A program made the position numbers and the translations under genes. Shown here in pieces: positions 39,515 to 50,262 of a DNA stretch of 64,000 nt. Every line of letters begins with the position of its first letter. Positions within the stretch are counted from its first letter, which is position 1. The DNA is from Desulfovibrio sp. JY (lineage in GTDB: Bacteria; Desulfobacterota; Desulfovibrionia; Desulfovibrionales; Desulfovibrionaceae): positions 1,302,001 through 1,366,000 of the forward strand of contig CP082962.1 in the NCBI GenBank assembly GCA_021730285.1, written 5' to 3'. The notes under the pieces were generated by a model. That model worked only from the letters and a program-made list of their open reading frames with translations, did no database searches and was not told the origin of the DNA.

Positions 39515-41983
39515 ATGGACAACGAATTCGATCCGACCAAGACCGTCGCCACCCCGACGCCGGGCGAAGGCGACGCGCCCGACGGCAGCGAAGCTCCGGT
39601 CGCCAGCGAGTCCGAGGAGAAGAACCTGCCCGACATCCCGGCCGAACTGCCGGTTTTGCCCGTGCGCGACATCGTGGTCTTCAACTACATGATCCTGCCG
39701 CTGTTCGTCGGCCGGGACAAGTCCATCCAGGCCGTGGACGCGGCCATAAACGGCTCCCGCTACATCCTCATCCTGACCCAGAAGGACGAAAAGGTGGACG
39801 AGCCGGGGGCCGACGACCTCTACCGCGTGGGCACGGTGGGCATGATCATGCGCATGCTCAAGATGCCCGACGGCCGGCTCAAGGTGCTGGTCCAGGGGCT
39901 GACCCGGGCCAAGGTGACGGAATTCGTCTCCTCGGACCCCTACCACCTGGCCAAGATCGAGGTGCTCGGCGAACGCGACACCAAGGAAGTGACCCTGGAG
40001 CAGGAGGCCATGATGCGGGCCGCCAGGGAGCAAAGCGAAAAGATCCTGTCGCTTCGCGGCATGCCCACGGCCGACATCATGGCCGTGCTCAACAGCGTCA
40101 ACGAGCCCGGCCGGCTGGCCGACCTCGTGGCCTCCAACCTGCGCATGCGGGTGGAGGAGGCCCAGCGCCTGCTCGAATGCGAGGACCCCATCGAACGCCT
40201 GCGGCTGGTCAACGAGCAGCTGGTCAAGGAGGCCGAGGTGGCGGCCATGCAGGCCAAGATCCAGAACATGGCCAAGGAAGGCATGGACAAGGCCCAGAAG
40301 GACTTCTTCCTGCGCGAGCAGATGAAAGCCATCCGCCGCGAACTCGGCGAGGCCGGCGAGGAGTCCGACGAGCTCGAGGAGCTCAAAACCGCCCTGGACA
40401 AGGCCGGCATGCCCAAGGAGGTGAAAAAGGAGGCGGACAAGCAGTTCAAGCGGCTCGCCTCCATGCACCCCGATTCCTCCGAGTCCGGGGTCATCCGCAC
40501 CTACCTCGACTGGCTGGTGGACCTGCCCTGGAAGAAGATGTCCAAGGACCGCCTCGACATCAAGGAAGCCAAGCACATCCTGGACGAGGACCACTTCGAC
40601 CTGGAAAAGGTCAAGGAGCGCATCCTGGAGTACCTGTCCGTGCGCAAGCTCAACCCGGGCATGAAGGGCCCCATCCTGTGCTTCGTCGGCCCCCCGGGCG
40701 TCGGCAAGACCTCCCTTGGCCGGTCCATCGCCCGGGCGCTCGGGCGCAAGTTCGTGCGCATGTCCCTTGGCGGCATGCGCGACGAGGCCGAGATTCGCGG
40801 CCACCGGCGCACCTATATCGGCTCCATGCCGGGCCGCGTGGTCCAGAGCATCAAGCAGGCCGGCACGCGAAACCCGGTCATCATGCTCGACGAAATCGAC
40901 AAGGTGGGTTCCGATTTCCGGGGCGATCCCTCCTCGGCGCTTTTGGAGGTGCTGGACCCGGAACAGAACAACACCTTCCAGGACCATTACTTGAACGTCC
41001 CCTTCGACCTGTCCAAGGTGATGTTCATCTGCACGGCCAATATCCTGGACACCATCCCGGGACCGCTACTCGACCGCATGGAGCTGATCCAGCTGCCGGG
41101 CTACACCGAACAGGAGAAGGTCAAGATCGCCAGGCGTTACATCCTGCCGCGCCAGATCAAGGAAAACGGCCTGGAGCCGGGCGACATGACCATCTCGGAC
41201 AAGGTGGTGGCGCGGGTCATCCGCGACTACACCCGCGAGGCGGGACTGCGAAACCTCGAACGCGAGATCGGGTCCGTGGCCCGAAAGCTCGCCCGCAAAA
41301 AGGCCGAAGGCGAAAACCCGCCCTTCCGGGTGACGCTCACCTCGCTGGAGAAGCTGCTCGGCCCGGCGCGGTTCATGGACGACGAACGCGAGATGGAGCT
41401 GCCGCCGGGCGTGGCCGTTGGGCTCGCCTGGACGCCGGTCGGCGGAGCGATCCTGCACATCGAGGCGGCGACGCTGCCCGGCAAGGGCGCGTTGCAGCTC
41501 ACGGGCAAGCTCGGCGACGTGATGAAGGAATCGGCCCAGGCGGCGCTGACCTACGCCAAGTCCAAGGCCAAGGACCTGGGCATCGATCCCGAGCTATTCG
41601 AGAAAAACGACATCCACATCCACGTCCCGGCCGGGGCCACGCCGAAGGACGGCCCGTCCGCCGGCGTCACGCTGGTGACGGCGCTGATCTCGGCGCTCAC
41701 CAACACGCCGGTCTGCAACGACGTGGCCATGACCGGCGAGATCACGCTACGCGGCCGGGTGCTGCCGGTCGGCGGCATCAAGGAGAAGGTCCTGGCGGCG
41801 GTCGCCGCCGGCATGAAGCGGGTCATTTTGCCGGCCCAGAACATGAAGGACCTGCGCGACATCCCGCGCGACCTGCGCAGCAAGATCAAGGTCCTCCCGG
41901 TGGAGCGCATCGACGAGGTCTGGCCGCTGGCCTGCGCCGTCGAGGCGCCGGATGCGGAGGCGAAAGAAGATGCCGCCAAGTAA
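39515..41983 (+). CDS. lon: ATP-dependent Lon protease
   Basis: 822 residues, standard LonA layout: N-terminal substrate-binding domain ('[20 protein letters not shown]' onward), helical linker, AAA+ module with Walker A '[13 protein letters not shown]' and Walker B '[13 protein letters not shown]', and C-terminal protease domain with the Ser-Lys dyad, Ser715 in '[10 protein letters not shown]' and Lys758 in '[11 protein letters not shown]'. Degrades damaged and regulatory proteins in the cytoplasm. An acidic Asp/Glu/Ala-rich ~35-residue N-terminal extension precedes the domain. Followed by a clear terminator at 42007. Confidence 0.97.
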   Translation: MDNEFDPTKTVATPTPGEGDAPDGSEAPVASESEEKNLPDIPAELPVLPVRDIVVFNYMILPLFVGRDKSIQAVDAAINGSRYILILTQKDEKVDEPGADDLYRVGTVGMIMRMLKMPDGRLKVLVQGLTRAKVTEFVSSDPYHLAKIEVLGERDTKEVTLEQEAMMRAAREQSEKILSLRGMPTADIMAVLNSVNEPGRLADLVASNLRMRVEEAQRLLECEDPIERLRLVNEQLVKEAEVAAMQAKIQNMAKEGMDKAQKDFFLREQMKAIRRELGEAGEESDELEELKTALDKAGMPKEVKKEADKQFKRLASMHPDSSESGVIRTYLDWLVDLPWKKMSKDRLDIKEAKHILDEDHFDLEKVKERILEYLSVRKLNPGMKGPILCFVGPPGVGKTSLGRSIARALGRKFVRMSLGGMRDEAEIRGHRRTYIGSMPGRVVQSIKQAGTRNPVIMLDEIDKVGSDFRGDPSSALLEVLDPEQNNTFQDHYLNVPFDLSKVMFICTANILDTIPGPLLDRMELIQLPGYTEQEKVKIARRYILPRQIKENGLEPGDMTISDKVVARVIRDYTREAGLRNLEREIGSVARKLARKKAEGENPPFRVTLTSLEKLLGPARFMDDEREMELPPGVAVGLAWTPVGGAILHIEAATLPGKGALQLTGKLGDVMKESAQAALTYAKSKAKDLGIDPELFEKNDIHIHVPAGATPKDGPSAGVTLVTALISALTNTPVCNDVAMTGEITLRGRVLPVGGIKEKVLAAVAAGMKRVILPAQNMKDLRDIPRDLRSKIKVLPVERIDEVWPLACAVEAPDAEAKEDAAK

Positions 41984-42006
41984 CTCTTGCCAGGCATGAC
42001 AGGACA

Positions 42007-42038
42007 ACAAAGGCCGGGGCTTTCGCTCCGGCCTTTGT
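42007..42038 (+). terminator. Rho-independent terminator after lon
   Basis: acaaaggccgg-ggctttcgct-ccggcctttgt followed by ttat, 24 bases after the lon stop. Perfect 11-base arms with the A/T-rich base. Confidence 0.85.
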
Positions 42039-42095
42039 TTATCGCGCTCCTCCTTGCGCCCCTTTGCCCGCGCACGTGTTTTTACGCATAACCCG

Positions 42096-42124
42096 TTGAC
42101 TCGACTATGTTTTTAGAATAACTT
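42096..42124 (+). promoter_or_regulatory. Putative sigma-70-type promoter for the chemoreceptor gene
   Basis: ttgact at 42096-42101 and taactt at 42119-42124 with 17-base spacing, in an A/T-rich patch about 105 bases upstream of the chemoreceptor ATG. Predicted from consensus only. Confidence 0.4.
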
Positions 42125-42228
42125 TTTCTTTCGTGACCGCATCGGCCAGTGAGACGGCCGCAAGGTACCCTTTCAAAAAAACGCGACGTTTCGCCGCTCG
42201 TCCTCAACCCTGCCAGGGGAGGTAGGCC

Positions 42229-44289
42229 ATGCGCATCGGCATCACCCCGAAAATCGTCGTTCTCGTCGTTTCCGCCGTCATCATCGCCAGCATCGCCGTG
42301 TTCGTCTCCGGGCGCATGGCCTTCGAACGCGGTTTCACCAAGGAATACGACCAGACCATCGAAGCATTCAAAAACGTCGGCGCGGACAGCATCCTCACGC
42401 TGCGCACGCAGTTGCGGACCCTGGCCAAGACCCAGGCCGTGCGGCCGAACGTCATTGCCGGCATAAGCGGCGGCGACGTGTCCCTGCTCTCCCGGCTGGC
42501 CCGGGACCTCGTCGCGGCCGGACAGGTCAAGGCCGTCCTTTTTACCGATGCCGCCGGCACGGTGCTTAGCGCCGTCGGGGCCGTCGAGGGCCTGCCCGAA
42601 GCCCTGGCCAAGCGCGATGCCAAGCTGCGGGGCGGCGAGGAAACGATCGGATTCGTGCCTGTGGGCGAAAAGCGCCTGCCCCTCGTGGCCACGGCCCCGG
42701 TCCGCAAGGACGGCGCCCTCGTCGGCAATGTCGGCGTGGTGGCGGAACCGGCGGCGGACAATGCCTGGGTCGACCACATGCGAAAGACGCTCGGCGTCGA
42801 GGCCACCATCTTTTCCGGGGCGACCCGCATCTCCTCGACCATCATGGACGGCGGGCACCGGGTCATCGGCACCACCACCACCGACGCCCAGGTCAACCGG
42901 GAGGTCCTCGGGCAGGGCAAACCCGTCTTCCGCGAGCTGACCCTTTTCGGCCGGCCCTTCGTGTCCGTCTACTGGCCCCTTACGGACGCGGACGGCAGAC
43001 CCGTCGGCATCGGGTTCGTGGGCAAGGGGATGCACGAACTGGCGGCCGCCCTGGCGGCGGTCAACAGATCCGCCGGGCTTGCCGCCGGGGCGGTGGTACT
43101 CGTGCTGGCCGGACTGGGCTTCTTCTTTTCCCGGCGCTTCACCCGTCCCATCCAGGCCTTGGCCGCCTTTTCCGAGGCGGTTGCGGCCGGTCAGCTCGAC
43201 GCGGAGCTGACCATCACCCAAAACGACGAGGTGGGCGATCTGTCCAAGGCGCTCCACAGCATGGTGGGCACGCTTCGGACCAAGATCGGCGAAGCCGAGG
43301 CGGCAACGCAAAAGGCCAGGGAGGAATCGGACAAGGCCCGGTCCGCCCAGGCCACCGCCGAGGAAGCGCGGCAGAAGGGCGAGGCGGCCCGGCGCGAGGG
43401 CATTCTCCACGCGGCCGCACGCCTGGGCGAGGTCGTGACGATAGTGGAACGCGCCACGGACGCCCTGCGCGGCCGCATCGAACAGTCGCGCCAGGGCTCG
43501 GACATCCAGTCCCAACGCGTGGGTGAGACGGCCACGTCCATGGAAGAAATGAACGCCACGGTCCTCGAGGTGGCCCAGAACGCCTCCCAGGCCGCCGCAA
43601 CGGCCGACCAGGCCAAGGGCAAGGCCGAAGGCGGCGCGGCGATCGTTTCCGAAGCCATGGACCGCATCGCGGCGGTACGGGACCAGACCCTGACCCTCAA
43701 GCACGATATGGGGCAGCTCGGCGAACAGGCCCAGGGCATCGGGGCCATCATCGGGGTGATCAACGACATCGCCGACCAGACGAACCTGCTGGCCCTCAAT
43801 GCCGCCATCGAGGCCGCCCGGGCCGGCGAGGCCGGGCGCGGTTTCGCCGTGGTCGCCGACGAGGTGCGAAAGCTCGCGGAAAAGACCATGAGCGCCACGA
43901 AGGAGGTCAGCGAGGCCATCCACGGCATCCAGCAGGGCACGCGCACCAACGTGGACAACATGGAGCGCGCGGTGGCGGAAACCGCCGAGGCCACGGTCAA
44001 GGCCCAGGAATCGGGAGAGGCCCTCGGCGCCATCGTCACCCTGGTGGAATCCGCCGCGGATCAGGTGCGGGCCATCGCCACGGCCACCGAGGAGCAGTCC
44101 TCGGCCACGGAGGAGATCAACCGCTCCATCGTCGAGGTCAACGCCATCTCGTCCGAAACGAGCCAGTCCATGACCGAAGCGGAAAAGGCCGTCAGCGAAC
44201 TGGCCGAACAGGCGACCGCCATGGTGGAACTGATCGAATCCATGCAGCGCGAAGCCGCCGGCGACGCCGCGGCAGCGTTGCCGGTGTAG
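42229..44289 (+). CDS. Methyl-accepting chemotaxis protein
   Basis: 686 residues. TM1 about 9-29, a periplasmic Cache-type sensor region (about 30-280, '[18 protein letters not shown]', '[13 protein letters not shown]'), TM2 about 283-303, HAMP about 304-357, then a long helical signalling domain with the hairpin tip '[20 protein letters not shown]' (about residue 520) and '[19 protein letters not shown]'. It senses an unknown small molecule and controls CheA. No C-terminal CheR-binding pentapeptide is seen. Single gene; preceded by a candidate promoter. Confidence 0.95.
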   Translation: MRIGITPKIVVLVVSAVIIASIAVFVSGRMAFERGFTKEYDQTIEAFKNVGADSILTLRTQLRTLAKTQAVRPNVIAGISGGDVSLLSRLARDLVAAGQVKAVLFTDAAGTVLSAVGAVEGLPEALAKRDAKLRGGEETIGFVPVGEKRLPLVATAPVRKDGALVGNVGVVAEPAADNAWVDHMRKTLGVEATIFSGATRISSTIMDGGHRVIGTTTTDAQVNREVLGQGKPVFRELTLFGRPFVSVYWPLTDADGRPVGIGFVGKGMHELAAALAAVNRSAGLAAGAVVLVLAGLGFFFSRRFTRPIQALAAFSEAVAAGQLDAELTITQNDEVGDLSKALHSMVGTLRTKIGEAEAATQKAREESDKARSAQATAEEARQKGEAARREGILHAAARLGEVVTIVERATDALRGRIEQSRQGSDIQSQRVGETATSMEEMNATVLEVAQNASQAAATADQAKGKAEGGAAIVSEAMDRIAAVRDQTLTLKHDMGQLGEQAQGIGAIIGVINDIADQTNLLALNAAIEAARAGEAGRGFAVVADEVRKLAEKTMSATKEVSEAIHGIQQGTRTNVDNMERAVAETAEATVKAQESGEALGAIVTLVESAADQVRAIATATEEQSSATEEINRSIVEVNAISSETSQSMTEAEKAVSELAEQATAMVELIESMQREAAGDAAAALPV

Positions 44290-44313
44290 GAGGCCGGGGA
44301 AGCCCCGGTCCAG

Positions 44314-45054
44314 TCAATACCGGCAGGCCAGGGGCAGGCGAGCCCCGAGGGTGATGCCGGACGTCGAGACGTCGGCCCGGTAGGGCAGCATCAGCACGCC
44401 GGCGGCCAGGGCGTCGGTGAAAAGCGCGGCGTACTGCGGGTCGACCATGGCCGCCGGGGCGAAGCAGTCCCCGTCCGGGCGCTGGACGCAGAAAAAGAGC
44501 GCGGCCAGGCACGTTCCTTCCCGGGCGAGCCGCGTCAGTTCCACCAAGTGCTTGCACCCCCGCTCGGTTGCCGCGTCGGGGAAGGCGGCGGCATTGTCCT
44601 CGACCATGGTGACGTTCTTGCACTCCACGAAGCAGGTCCCGGCCGGGCCGGTCAGGGCAAAATCCAGCCGGCCGTGGGCAAAGGCCGGTTCCGGGCGGAT
44701 GGCGTCGTAGCCGGCCAGCTCGGGAAAGGCCCCGGCGCAAAAGGCACGCCGGAAAAGCCGGTTGGGGGTCAGCGTATTGACCCCGACCCAGAAGTCGCCC
44801 CGGAAATCCGGCACGCGCGTCATCTCCAGGGTGTGGGCCAGCTTGCGTTTGGGGTTATCCGACACGGAAAGCCCCAGGGTGCATCCCGGGCGCAGGAGCC
44901 CGAGCATGGAGCCGGTATTGTTGGCATGGGCAGTGACAGGGCGGTTTTCGATCACGGCGTCGATCAAAAACCGCTTGTAGCGGCGTACGAACCGGGCCAT
45001 GACCAGTTCGCCGGGGAAAGGGAGGATCACGCCGGAATCCGATCGCGCAGCCAT
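44314..45054 (-). CDS. sfsA: SfsA-family DNA/RNA nuclease-like protein
   Basis: 246 residues. Contains the SfsA features 'VTAHANNTGSMLGLLRPGC' (N-terminal OB-like part), 'GVNTLTPNRLFRRAF' and the nuclease-like 'HGRLDFAL...CFVECKNVTMVED' segment (D-...-ExK pattern). SfsA was named for a sugar-fermentation stimulation phenotype; nuclease activity has been reported in E. coli. Divergent from the aminotransferase gene, stop convergent with the chemoreceptor. Confidence 0.9.
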   Translation of the reverse strand: MAARSDSGVILPFPGELVMARFVRRYKRFLIDAVIENRPVTAHANNTGSMLGLLRPGCTLGLSVSDNPKRKLAHTLEMTRVPDFRGDFWVGVNTLTPNRLFRRAFCAGAFPELAGYDAIRPEPAFAHGRLDFALTGPAGTCFVECKNVTMVEDNAAAFPDAATERGCKHLVELTRLAREGTCLAALFFCVQRPDGDCFAPAAMVDPQYAALFTDALAAGVLMLPYRADVSTSGITLGARLPLACRY

Positions 45055-45091
45055 GATTTACCTTTGGCCTTTTGTATACTACATTGACAAA

Positions 45092-45111
45092 CGGCCGCGC
45101 ACACGCGGCCG
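45092..45111. repeat. 8-bp hairpin in the sfsA-aminotransferase divergent region
   Basis: cggccgcg-caca-cgcggccg, about 34 bases before the aminotransferase ATG. Could be a leader hairpin; no regulator identified. Confidence 0.35.
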
Positions 45112-45144
45112 AGGCATAACACTTCAACGCAAGGATTCCGGGCC

Positions 45145-46320
45145 ATGCGCACCGCGCTTCGTATGCGTCTCGTCGCCCCGTCCGCCACACTGGGCATGGC
45201 AGCCAAGGCTGCCGACCTGCGGCGCCAGGGCAAGGCCGTCATCGACCTCTCGGCTGGCGAACCCGATTTCAACACGCCCCAGCACATCAAGGACGCGGCC
45301 AAAAAAGCCATCGACGACAATTTCACCCGGTACACCCCGGTACCCGGCGTCCACACCCTGCGCGAGGCCATTGCCGGCTATTTCAAGACCACCTACGGCG
45401 TGCCAACGCCCAAAGAGGCCATCATCGCCACCAACGGCGGCAAGCAGGCCCTGTACACGCTTTTCATGGCCGTGCTCAACCCCGGCGACGAGGTACTGGT
45501 GCCCGCCCCCTACTGGGTCAGCTACCCGGACATGATCCGGCTCGCCGGCGGCAGGCCCGTGCCCGTGCCGAGCAGCCCGGAGCAGGGCTTCCTCGTCTCC
45601 GTCGAGGACCTGGACAAGGCCATCACCCCGGCCACCCGGGCGCTCATCATCAATTCGCCGTCCAATCCCACCGGCGCGCACTACACCGCACAGCAGCTCG
45701 ACGCCATCCTGGACTGGGCCATCGCGCGAAACGTCTACATCGTGTCGGATGAAATCTACGACAGGCTGGTCTACGCGCCGGCCGTGCCCGCCTCCATGGC
45801 CAGCGCCTTCGCCCTGCACCCGGAGCACGTGGCCATTGTCGGCGGCCTGTCCAAAAGCTTCGCCATGACCGGCTGGCGCGTGGGCTACGCCATGGCCCAC
45901 CCGAACGTCATCCGGGCCATGTCCACCCTGCAGAGCCAGTCCACCTCCAATATCTGCTCCATCGCCCAGAAGGCGGCCATCGCCGCCCTGACCGGCCCCA
46001 TGGACTGCGTGGAGGAAATGCGCCAGGCCTTTGCCCGACGCCGCGACCTGGCCCTTTCCATCATCGGCACCTGGAAAAAGGCCCTGTGCGGGGCGCCGAG
46101 CGGCGCGTTCTACCTGTTTCCCTGCCTGTCGGGCTACTACAACGACGCCGTGCCCAATTCCACGGCCCTGTCCGAGGCGCTTTTGACCGAGGCCGGCGTG
46201 GCCACGGTGCCGGGCGTGGCCTTTGGCGAGGACCGCTGCATACGGCTTTCCTACGCCACGGCCGACGAGACACTGGAAAAGGGACTGACCGCCATGGCCG
46301 CGTTCCTGCGCAAACTGTAG
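45145..46320 (+). CDS. aspC: PLP-dependent aminotransferase, aspartate-aminotransferase type (class I)
   Basis: 391 residues. 'DLSAGEPDFNTPQHIKDAA' and 'YTPVPGVHTLREAIAGYF' are typical of the AspAT Ib group; 'NSPSNPTGAHYT' contacts substrate; the PLP lysine is Lys237 in 'GGLSKSFAMTGWRVGY'; the C-terminal Arg in 'RCIRLSYATADE' binds the alpha-carboxylate. It transfers the amino group between aspartate (or another amino acid) and 2-oxoglutarate. A broader specificity, including tyrosine or other substrates, cannot be excluded. Followed by an A/T-rich gap and a two-component pair. Confidence 0.88.
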   Translation: MRTALRMRLVAPSATLGMAAKAADLRRQGKAVIDLSAGEPDFNTPQHIKDAAKKAIDDNFTRYTPVPGVHTLREAIAGYFKTTYGVPTPKEAIIATNGGKQALYTLFMAVLNPGDEVLVPAPYWVSYPDMIRLAGGRPVPVPSSPEQGFLVSVEDLDKAITPATRALIINSPSNPTGAHYTAQQLDAILDWAIARNVYIVSDEIYDRLVYAPAVPASMASAFALHPEHVAIVGGLSKSFAMTGWRVGYAMAHPNVIRAMSTLQSQSTSNICSIAQKAAIAALTGPMDCVEEMRQAFARRRDLALSIIGTWKKALCGAPSGAFYLFPCLSGYYNDAVPNSTALSEALLTEAGVATVPGVAFGEDRCIRLSYATADETLEKGLTAMAAFLRKL

Positions 46321-46415
46321 CACCGGGCAGGCCGTCATCCGGAATCTTGAACCATACAATACTATCAAAGAGATATACTTTTTATTGGTGCCACTTTTGA
46401 AACGAAAACGGAAGA

Positions 46416-46451
46416 CGGCCTGCGCGGGGCCGACGGCCTGCGCGGGGCCAG
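46416..46451. repeat. Tandem 18-bp duplication before the histidine kinase
   Basis: gacggcctgcgcggggcc occurs twice head to tail, 11 bases before the GTG of the kinase. An A/T-rich stretch (46350-46400) upstream probably holds the promoter. Confidence 0.6.
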
Positions 46452-46461
46452 GGAATCCGGC

Positions 46462-47910
46462 GTGAGAAAAACCGGCCGCACGGACGCCGACCAGTACCTG
46501 GGACTGGTCAAATTCCTGTCGTGGAGCTCCCTGGCCCTGATCCTGCTCGTCAACCTGTTCCTTTCCATCTTCCTGTCCAACTACGCCCGCCAGGACGTGC
46601 TGGCCAAGCAGAAGGAATTCGCCCTGCTGCTGGCCGAAAACCTCAACCACCAGATATACCAGCGCTTCACCCTGCCCACGGTCATCGGCTTCGGCCGGGT
46701 GGAACTGTCCCAGCCGGCCCAGTACGACCGGCTGGAAAAGACGGTGCTGTCCACCATCCACAGCTTCCACGTCAGCGAAGTGCGCATCTACGACTACGAC
46801 AAGCGGGTGTCGTTCTCCACGGACAAGGAGCTTGTGGGCCAGACCGGCTACGCCGGCGAGGCCATCATGGAAGCCCTGGACCAGGGCAAGTCGAGTTTCC
46901 AGCTGGTCAGCCGCACCGGGCTTTTCAGCAGCATCTTCAACTTCCATCCCAAGCCGGACTCGGTGATCTTGCGCACCATTTATCCGTTGCGCATCGAACG
47001 CTCGCTTATCCCGGGCAATCCCCAGGGATTCATCATGGGCGTCCTGGAGTTCACCCAGGACATCACTAACGACTACCAAAAGGTGGTGGATTTCCAGCGC
47101 ATCATCATCGGCACCACCCTGGCCTCCTCGGTGCTCCTTTTTATCATGCTGCGGGTGATCATCAGCCGGGCCGGGCGCATCAACGCCCAGCGCATCGCCG
47201 AACGCGAACAGCTCGAACGCGAGTTGCAGCAACAGGAGAAGCTGGCCGGCATGGGCCGCATGGTGGCCGGCATCGCCCACGAGATCCGAAACCCTCTCGG
47301 CATCATCCGCTCCACGGCCGAGCTCCTGCTCAAGCGCGGCAAGGATACGGACGGCGTCAACGCCAGGCTGCTTTCGGCCATTTTCGACGAATCCAAGCGC
47401 CTGTCCAAGACCGTGGGCGATTTTCTGGATTACGCCCGGCCCAAGTCCCCCCGCCAGGAGCGGGTGGATTTGGCCGTGATCTGCGATCAGGCCCTGACGT
47501 TCCTCGAGGCCAAGTGCGAGGAACAGGGCATTGCCGTGACGCGCGACTATGCGCCCGGCCTCACCGTCTCCGGCGACAAGGACCTGCTCTACCGGGCCGT
47601 CTACAATGTGCTGTCCAACGCCCTGGACGCCATGACCGAGGACAAGGAAAAGGTCCGGCCGTCGGCCATCACCGTATCGGCCACCGCCGACGCGGATGCG
47701 GTCATCCTGTCCGTCACCGATTCCGGACCGGGTTTTTGCCCGGAGAACAAGGACCGCCTGCTCGATCCGTTTTTCACCACCAAGGACGCCGGCACGGGCC
47801 TGGGACTGGCCATCGTGCGCACCATCGTGGAAAGCCACAACGCCACCCTGACCCTGGACAACGCCGCGGACGCCGGGGCGCGCGTCACCATGACCTTCCC
47901 TCCGGCCTGA
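46462..47910 (+). CDS. Sensor histidine kinase, NtrB-like
   Basis: 482 residues (GTG start). TM1 about 20-40, an extracytoplasmic sensor domain, TM2 about 210-230, then a short linker and the HisKA domain with the phospho-acceptor His273 in 'MVAGIAHEIRNPLGII', and HATPase with 'NVLSNALDAMTEDKEK' (N box), 'DSGPGFCPENKDRLLDPFFT' (G1/F boxes) and 'GTGLGLAIV' (G2). Pairs with the sigma-54 response regulator that starts 84 bases downstream. Signal unknown; there is no N-terminal PAS domain. Confidence 0.93.
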   Translation: MRKTGRTDADQYLGLVKFLSWSSLALILLVNLFLSIFLSNYARQDVLAKQKEFALLLAENLNHQIYQRFTLPTVIGFGRVELSQPAQYDRLEKTVLSTIHSFHVSEVRIYDYDKRVSFSTDKELVGQTGYAGEAIMEALDQGKSSFQLVSRTGLFSSIFNFHPKPDSVILRTIYPLRIERSLIPGNPQGFIMGVLEFTQDITNDYQKVVDFQRIIIGTTLASSVLLFIMLRVIISRAGRINAQRIAEREQLERELQQQEKLAGMGRMVAGIAHEIRNPLGIIRSTAELLLKRGKDTDGVNARLLSAIFDESKRLSKTVGDFLDYARPKSPRQERVDLAVICDQALTFLEAKCEEQGIAVTRDYAPGLTVSGDKDLLYRAVYNVLSNALDAMTEDKEKVRPSAITVSATADADAVILSVTDSGPGFCPENKDRLLDPFFTTKDAGTGLGLAIVRTIVESHNATLTLDNAADAGARVTMTFPPA

Positions 47911-47994
47911 GCCTGGGGTAAAACGCCCCCATAGGCCGCCCGGACGCCGCACCTGCCCACGGCACGGACGCCAATCCCTTTTCCTGGAATACCC

Positions 47995-49368
47995 ATGGCA
48001 AGCCAGATACTGATACTCGACGACGAAAAGAACTATCTGTTGATTCTCGAGGCCATGCTCGGCGACGCCGGCTATGCCGTCACCGCCCTGGACGACCCGG
48101 AAACGGGTCTGGCCTTTCTCGACGAATCCGAAGTGGACGTGGTCATCACGGACATGAAGATGCCCAAGGTCACGGGGCAGCAGGTGCTCGAGCACGTCAA
48201 GCGCAACTACCCCTATATCCCGGTCATCATCATGACGGCCTTCGGCAGCATCGAGGGCGCGGTCGAGGCCATGCGCATCGGGGCTTTCGACTACATCGCC
48301 AAGCCCTTCGCCAACGACGAGCTGCTTTTGACCGTGGAAAAGGCCAGCCGCTTCGCCGCCGCCCAGCGCGAAAACATGCTGCTGCGCCAATCCCTGGAGG
48401 ACCGCTTCTCCTCGGAGCACATCATCGGCCGGGGCAAGGCCATGCAGCGGGTGCTGGAGATGGTGGCCAAGGCCGCGCCCACCCGGTCCACGGTGCTCAT
48501 CACCGGCGAATCCGGCACGGGCAAGGAACTGCTGGCCAAGGCCGTCCACTACGCCTCGCCGCGCAAGAACGCCCCCTTCGTGTCGGTCAACTGCATGGCG
48601 CTGGCTTCGGGGGTGCTCGAATCCGAGCTTTTCGGCCACGAAAAAGGCTCGTTCACCGGGGCCGTGGCCCGCAAGCGCGGCCGGTTCGAGATGGCCCACG
48701 AGGGCACGATCTTTCTCGACGAGATCGGCGAGCTGTCCCCGGAACTCCAGGTGAAGCTCCTGCGCGTGATCCAGGAACGCAAGTTCGAGCGCGTGGGCGG
48801 CTCGGAATCCATCGAGGTGGACATCCGCATCCTGGCCGCCACCAACCGCAACCTGGCCGATGCCGTGGCCGCGGGGACCTTCCGCGAGGACCTCTACTAC
48901 CGCCTCAACGTGGTGCATATCCTGACGCCGCCGCTGCGGGAGCGCCGCGAGGACATTCCCATCCTGGCCGCCCATTTCCTGGAGCGCTACTCCGGGGAGA
49001 ACAACAAGAAATTCAAGGGATTTTCCCCCGACGCCATGGACTACCTCACGGCCTACGAATGGCCGGGCAACGTGCGCCAGCTGCAAAACGTGGTGGAACG
49101 CTGCGTGGTGCTGGCCGGGGGCGACATCGTGGGGGTGGAGGACCTGCCAAGCGAGATCCGCGACGAGGAGAGCCAGTACAAATCCGCCGTGGACCTGCTG
49201 CCGGTCAAGATCAACCTCAACGACACCCTGGAAAAAATCGAGGCGGCGCTCATCCGCCGATCCCTGGCCCGCTCCAACCTGGTCCAGGTCAAGGCGGCGG
49301 AGATGCTCGGCATCTCCAAAAGCCTGCTCCAGTACAAGCTCAAAAAGTACAAACTCACCGGGCATTGA
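47995..49368 (+). CDS. Sigma-54-dependent response regulator, NtrC family
   Basis: 457 residues. Receiver domain with phospho-acceptor Asp53 ('VDVVITDMKMPKVTG'); AAA+ sigma-54 activation domain with Walker A 'GESGTGKELLAKAV', the GAFTGA loop present as 'GSFTGAVARKRGRFE', Walker B 'GTIFLDEIGELSPEL' and 'REDLYYRLNVV'; C-terminal Fis-type HTH ('AAEMLGISKSLLQYKLKKY'). It activates sigma-54 promoters after phosphorylation by the upstream kinase. The Ser in GSFTGA is a tolerated variant. Targets unknown; the operon ends at the composite terminator at 49373. Confidence 0.94.
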   Translation: MASQILILDDEKNYLLILEAMLGDAGYAVTALDDPETGLAFLDESEVDVVITDMKMPKVTGQQVLEHVKRNYPYIPVIIMTAFGSIEGAVEAMRIGAFDYIAKPFANDELLLTVEKASRFAAAQRENMLLRQSLEDRFSSEHIIGRGKAMQRVLEMVAKAAPTRSTVLITGESGTGKELLAKAVHYASPRKNAPFVSVNCMALASGVLESELFGHEKGSFTGAVARKRGRFEMAHEGTIFLDEIGELSPELQVKLLRVIQERKFERVGGSESIEVDIRILAATNRNLADAVAAGTFREDLYYRLNVVHILTPPLRERREDIPILAAHFLERYSGENNKKFKGFSPDAMDYLTAYEWPGNVRQLQNVVERCVVLAGGDIVGVEDLPSEIRDEESQYKSAVDLLPVKINLNDTLEKIEAALIRRSLARSNLVQVKAAEMLGISKSLLQYKLKKYKLTGH

Positions 49369-49548
49369 AGCACCGGGGGGAAACTTTGTCTTACGAAAAG
49401 TTTCCCCCCGGACCCCCTTTCCAAAGACTTTTAACGATAACAACCTGTCACCGTTAAAAGTTTTTCGGAGGGGAGAGCGCGAGAGGGGGACCCTTTTTTC
49501 AAAGGCTTAAGACTAGCTGAGCTAACAAAAAGTTGGCAAAAGCTAGTT

Positions 49549-50262
49549 ATGACAGCTAATAACAAGTATGTACATCGTTCCCGAATTTCGGAGAAGAAAT
49601 TCCGTGAGTTGGCGCGGCTTTTCGCCCTTGATCTCGATGCGCAGAGAATCGCCGAACTCATAAATCTCAACCGGAATACGGTAAATAGATATCTTCGGCT
49701 GTTGCGAGAGCACTTGGCCGAGCAATGTGAGCTCGACACTCCCTTCGAGGGCCGGGTTGAGATGGATGAATCCTACTTTGGCCCGCGGCGCGTTCGTGGC
49801 GTCGTGGGCCGAGGAGCCGGCAAGAAAACCATTGTTTTTGGCATCCTCAAACGCGGTGGCAAGGTGTACACTCAAGTCGTGCCGAATTGCTCCCGCAAGG
49901 TCCTCCAGGCCATTATCCAGGGCAGGGTCGAACTGAAAAGCGAGTTGTTTTCAGATGGATATGGGAGCTATGACGGATTGGTGGACCTGGGCTATCAAAA
50001 GCACTACCGCATTCGTCATGGCCAGGGCGAATTTGCCGTTGGGGATAACCATATCAACGGGATCGAATCGTTCTGGTCGTACGCCAAGCGGCGGCTGCAA
50101 AAATTTCATGGGGTTCCGAAGGCCACTTTTTACTTGCATCTGAAGGAAACAGAATTCCGATTTAACTATCGACACGACGATTTGTACTCGATCATTTTGC
50201 AGTTGTGCCGGGAAAAACCATTAGGGAAGAGGAGGAATGAGGGGCCTTGTCACGCCCCTTGA
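49549..50262 (+). CDS. IS1595/ISXO2-type DDE transposase
   Basis: 237 residues. A short N-terminal HTH-like region ('AQRIAELINLNRNTVNRYLR') precedes the DDE domain: 'GRVEMDESYFGPRRVRG' (first Asp), 'ELFSDGYGSYDGL' (second Asp) and 'HINGIESFWSYAKRRLQKFHG' in the position of the final E/N of this family (H-N-G-x-E-S-F-W). Full length, no frameshift. Its composition is lower in GC than the host genes. The stop lies inside the left arm of the IS end hairpin. Confidence 0.92.
   Translation: MTANNKYVHRSRISEKKFRELARLFALDLDAQRIAELINLNRNTVNRYLRLLREHLAEQCELDTPFEGRVEMDESYFGPRRVRGVVGRGAGKKTIVFGILKRGGKVYTQVVPNCSRKVLQAIIQGRVELKSELFSDGYGSYDGLVDLGYQKHYRIRHGQGEFAVGDNHINGIESFWSYAKRRLQKFHGVPKATFYLHLKETEFRFNYRHDDLYSIILQLCREKPLGKRRNEGPCHAP

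Noticed and set aside
45124-49443. A 1439-codon open frame on the minus strand under the aminotransferase, kinase and response-regulator genes
   Set aside because: It is a shadow of the high-GC codon bias of the plus-strand genes: no family motif, no initiation site, and all three plus-strand genes show clear, complete domains.
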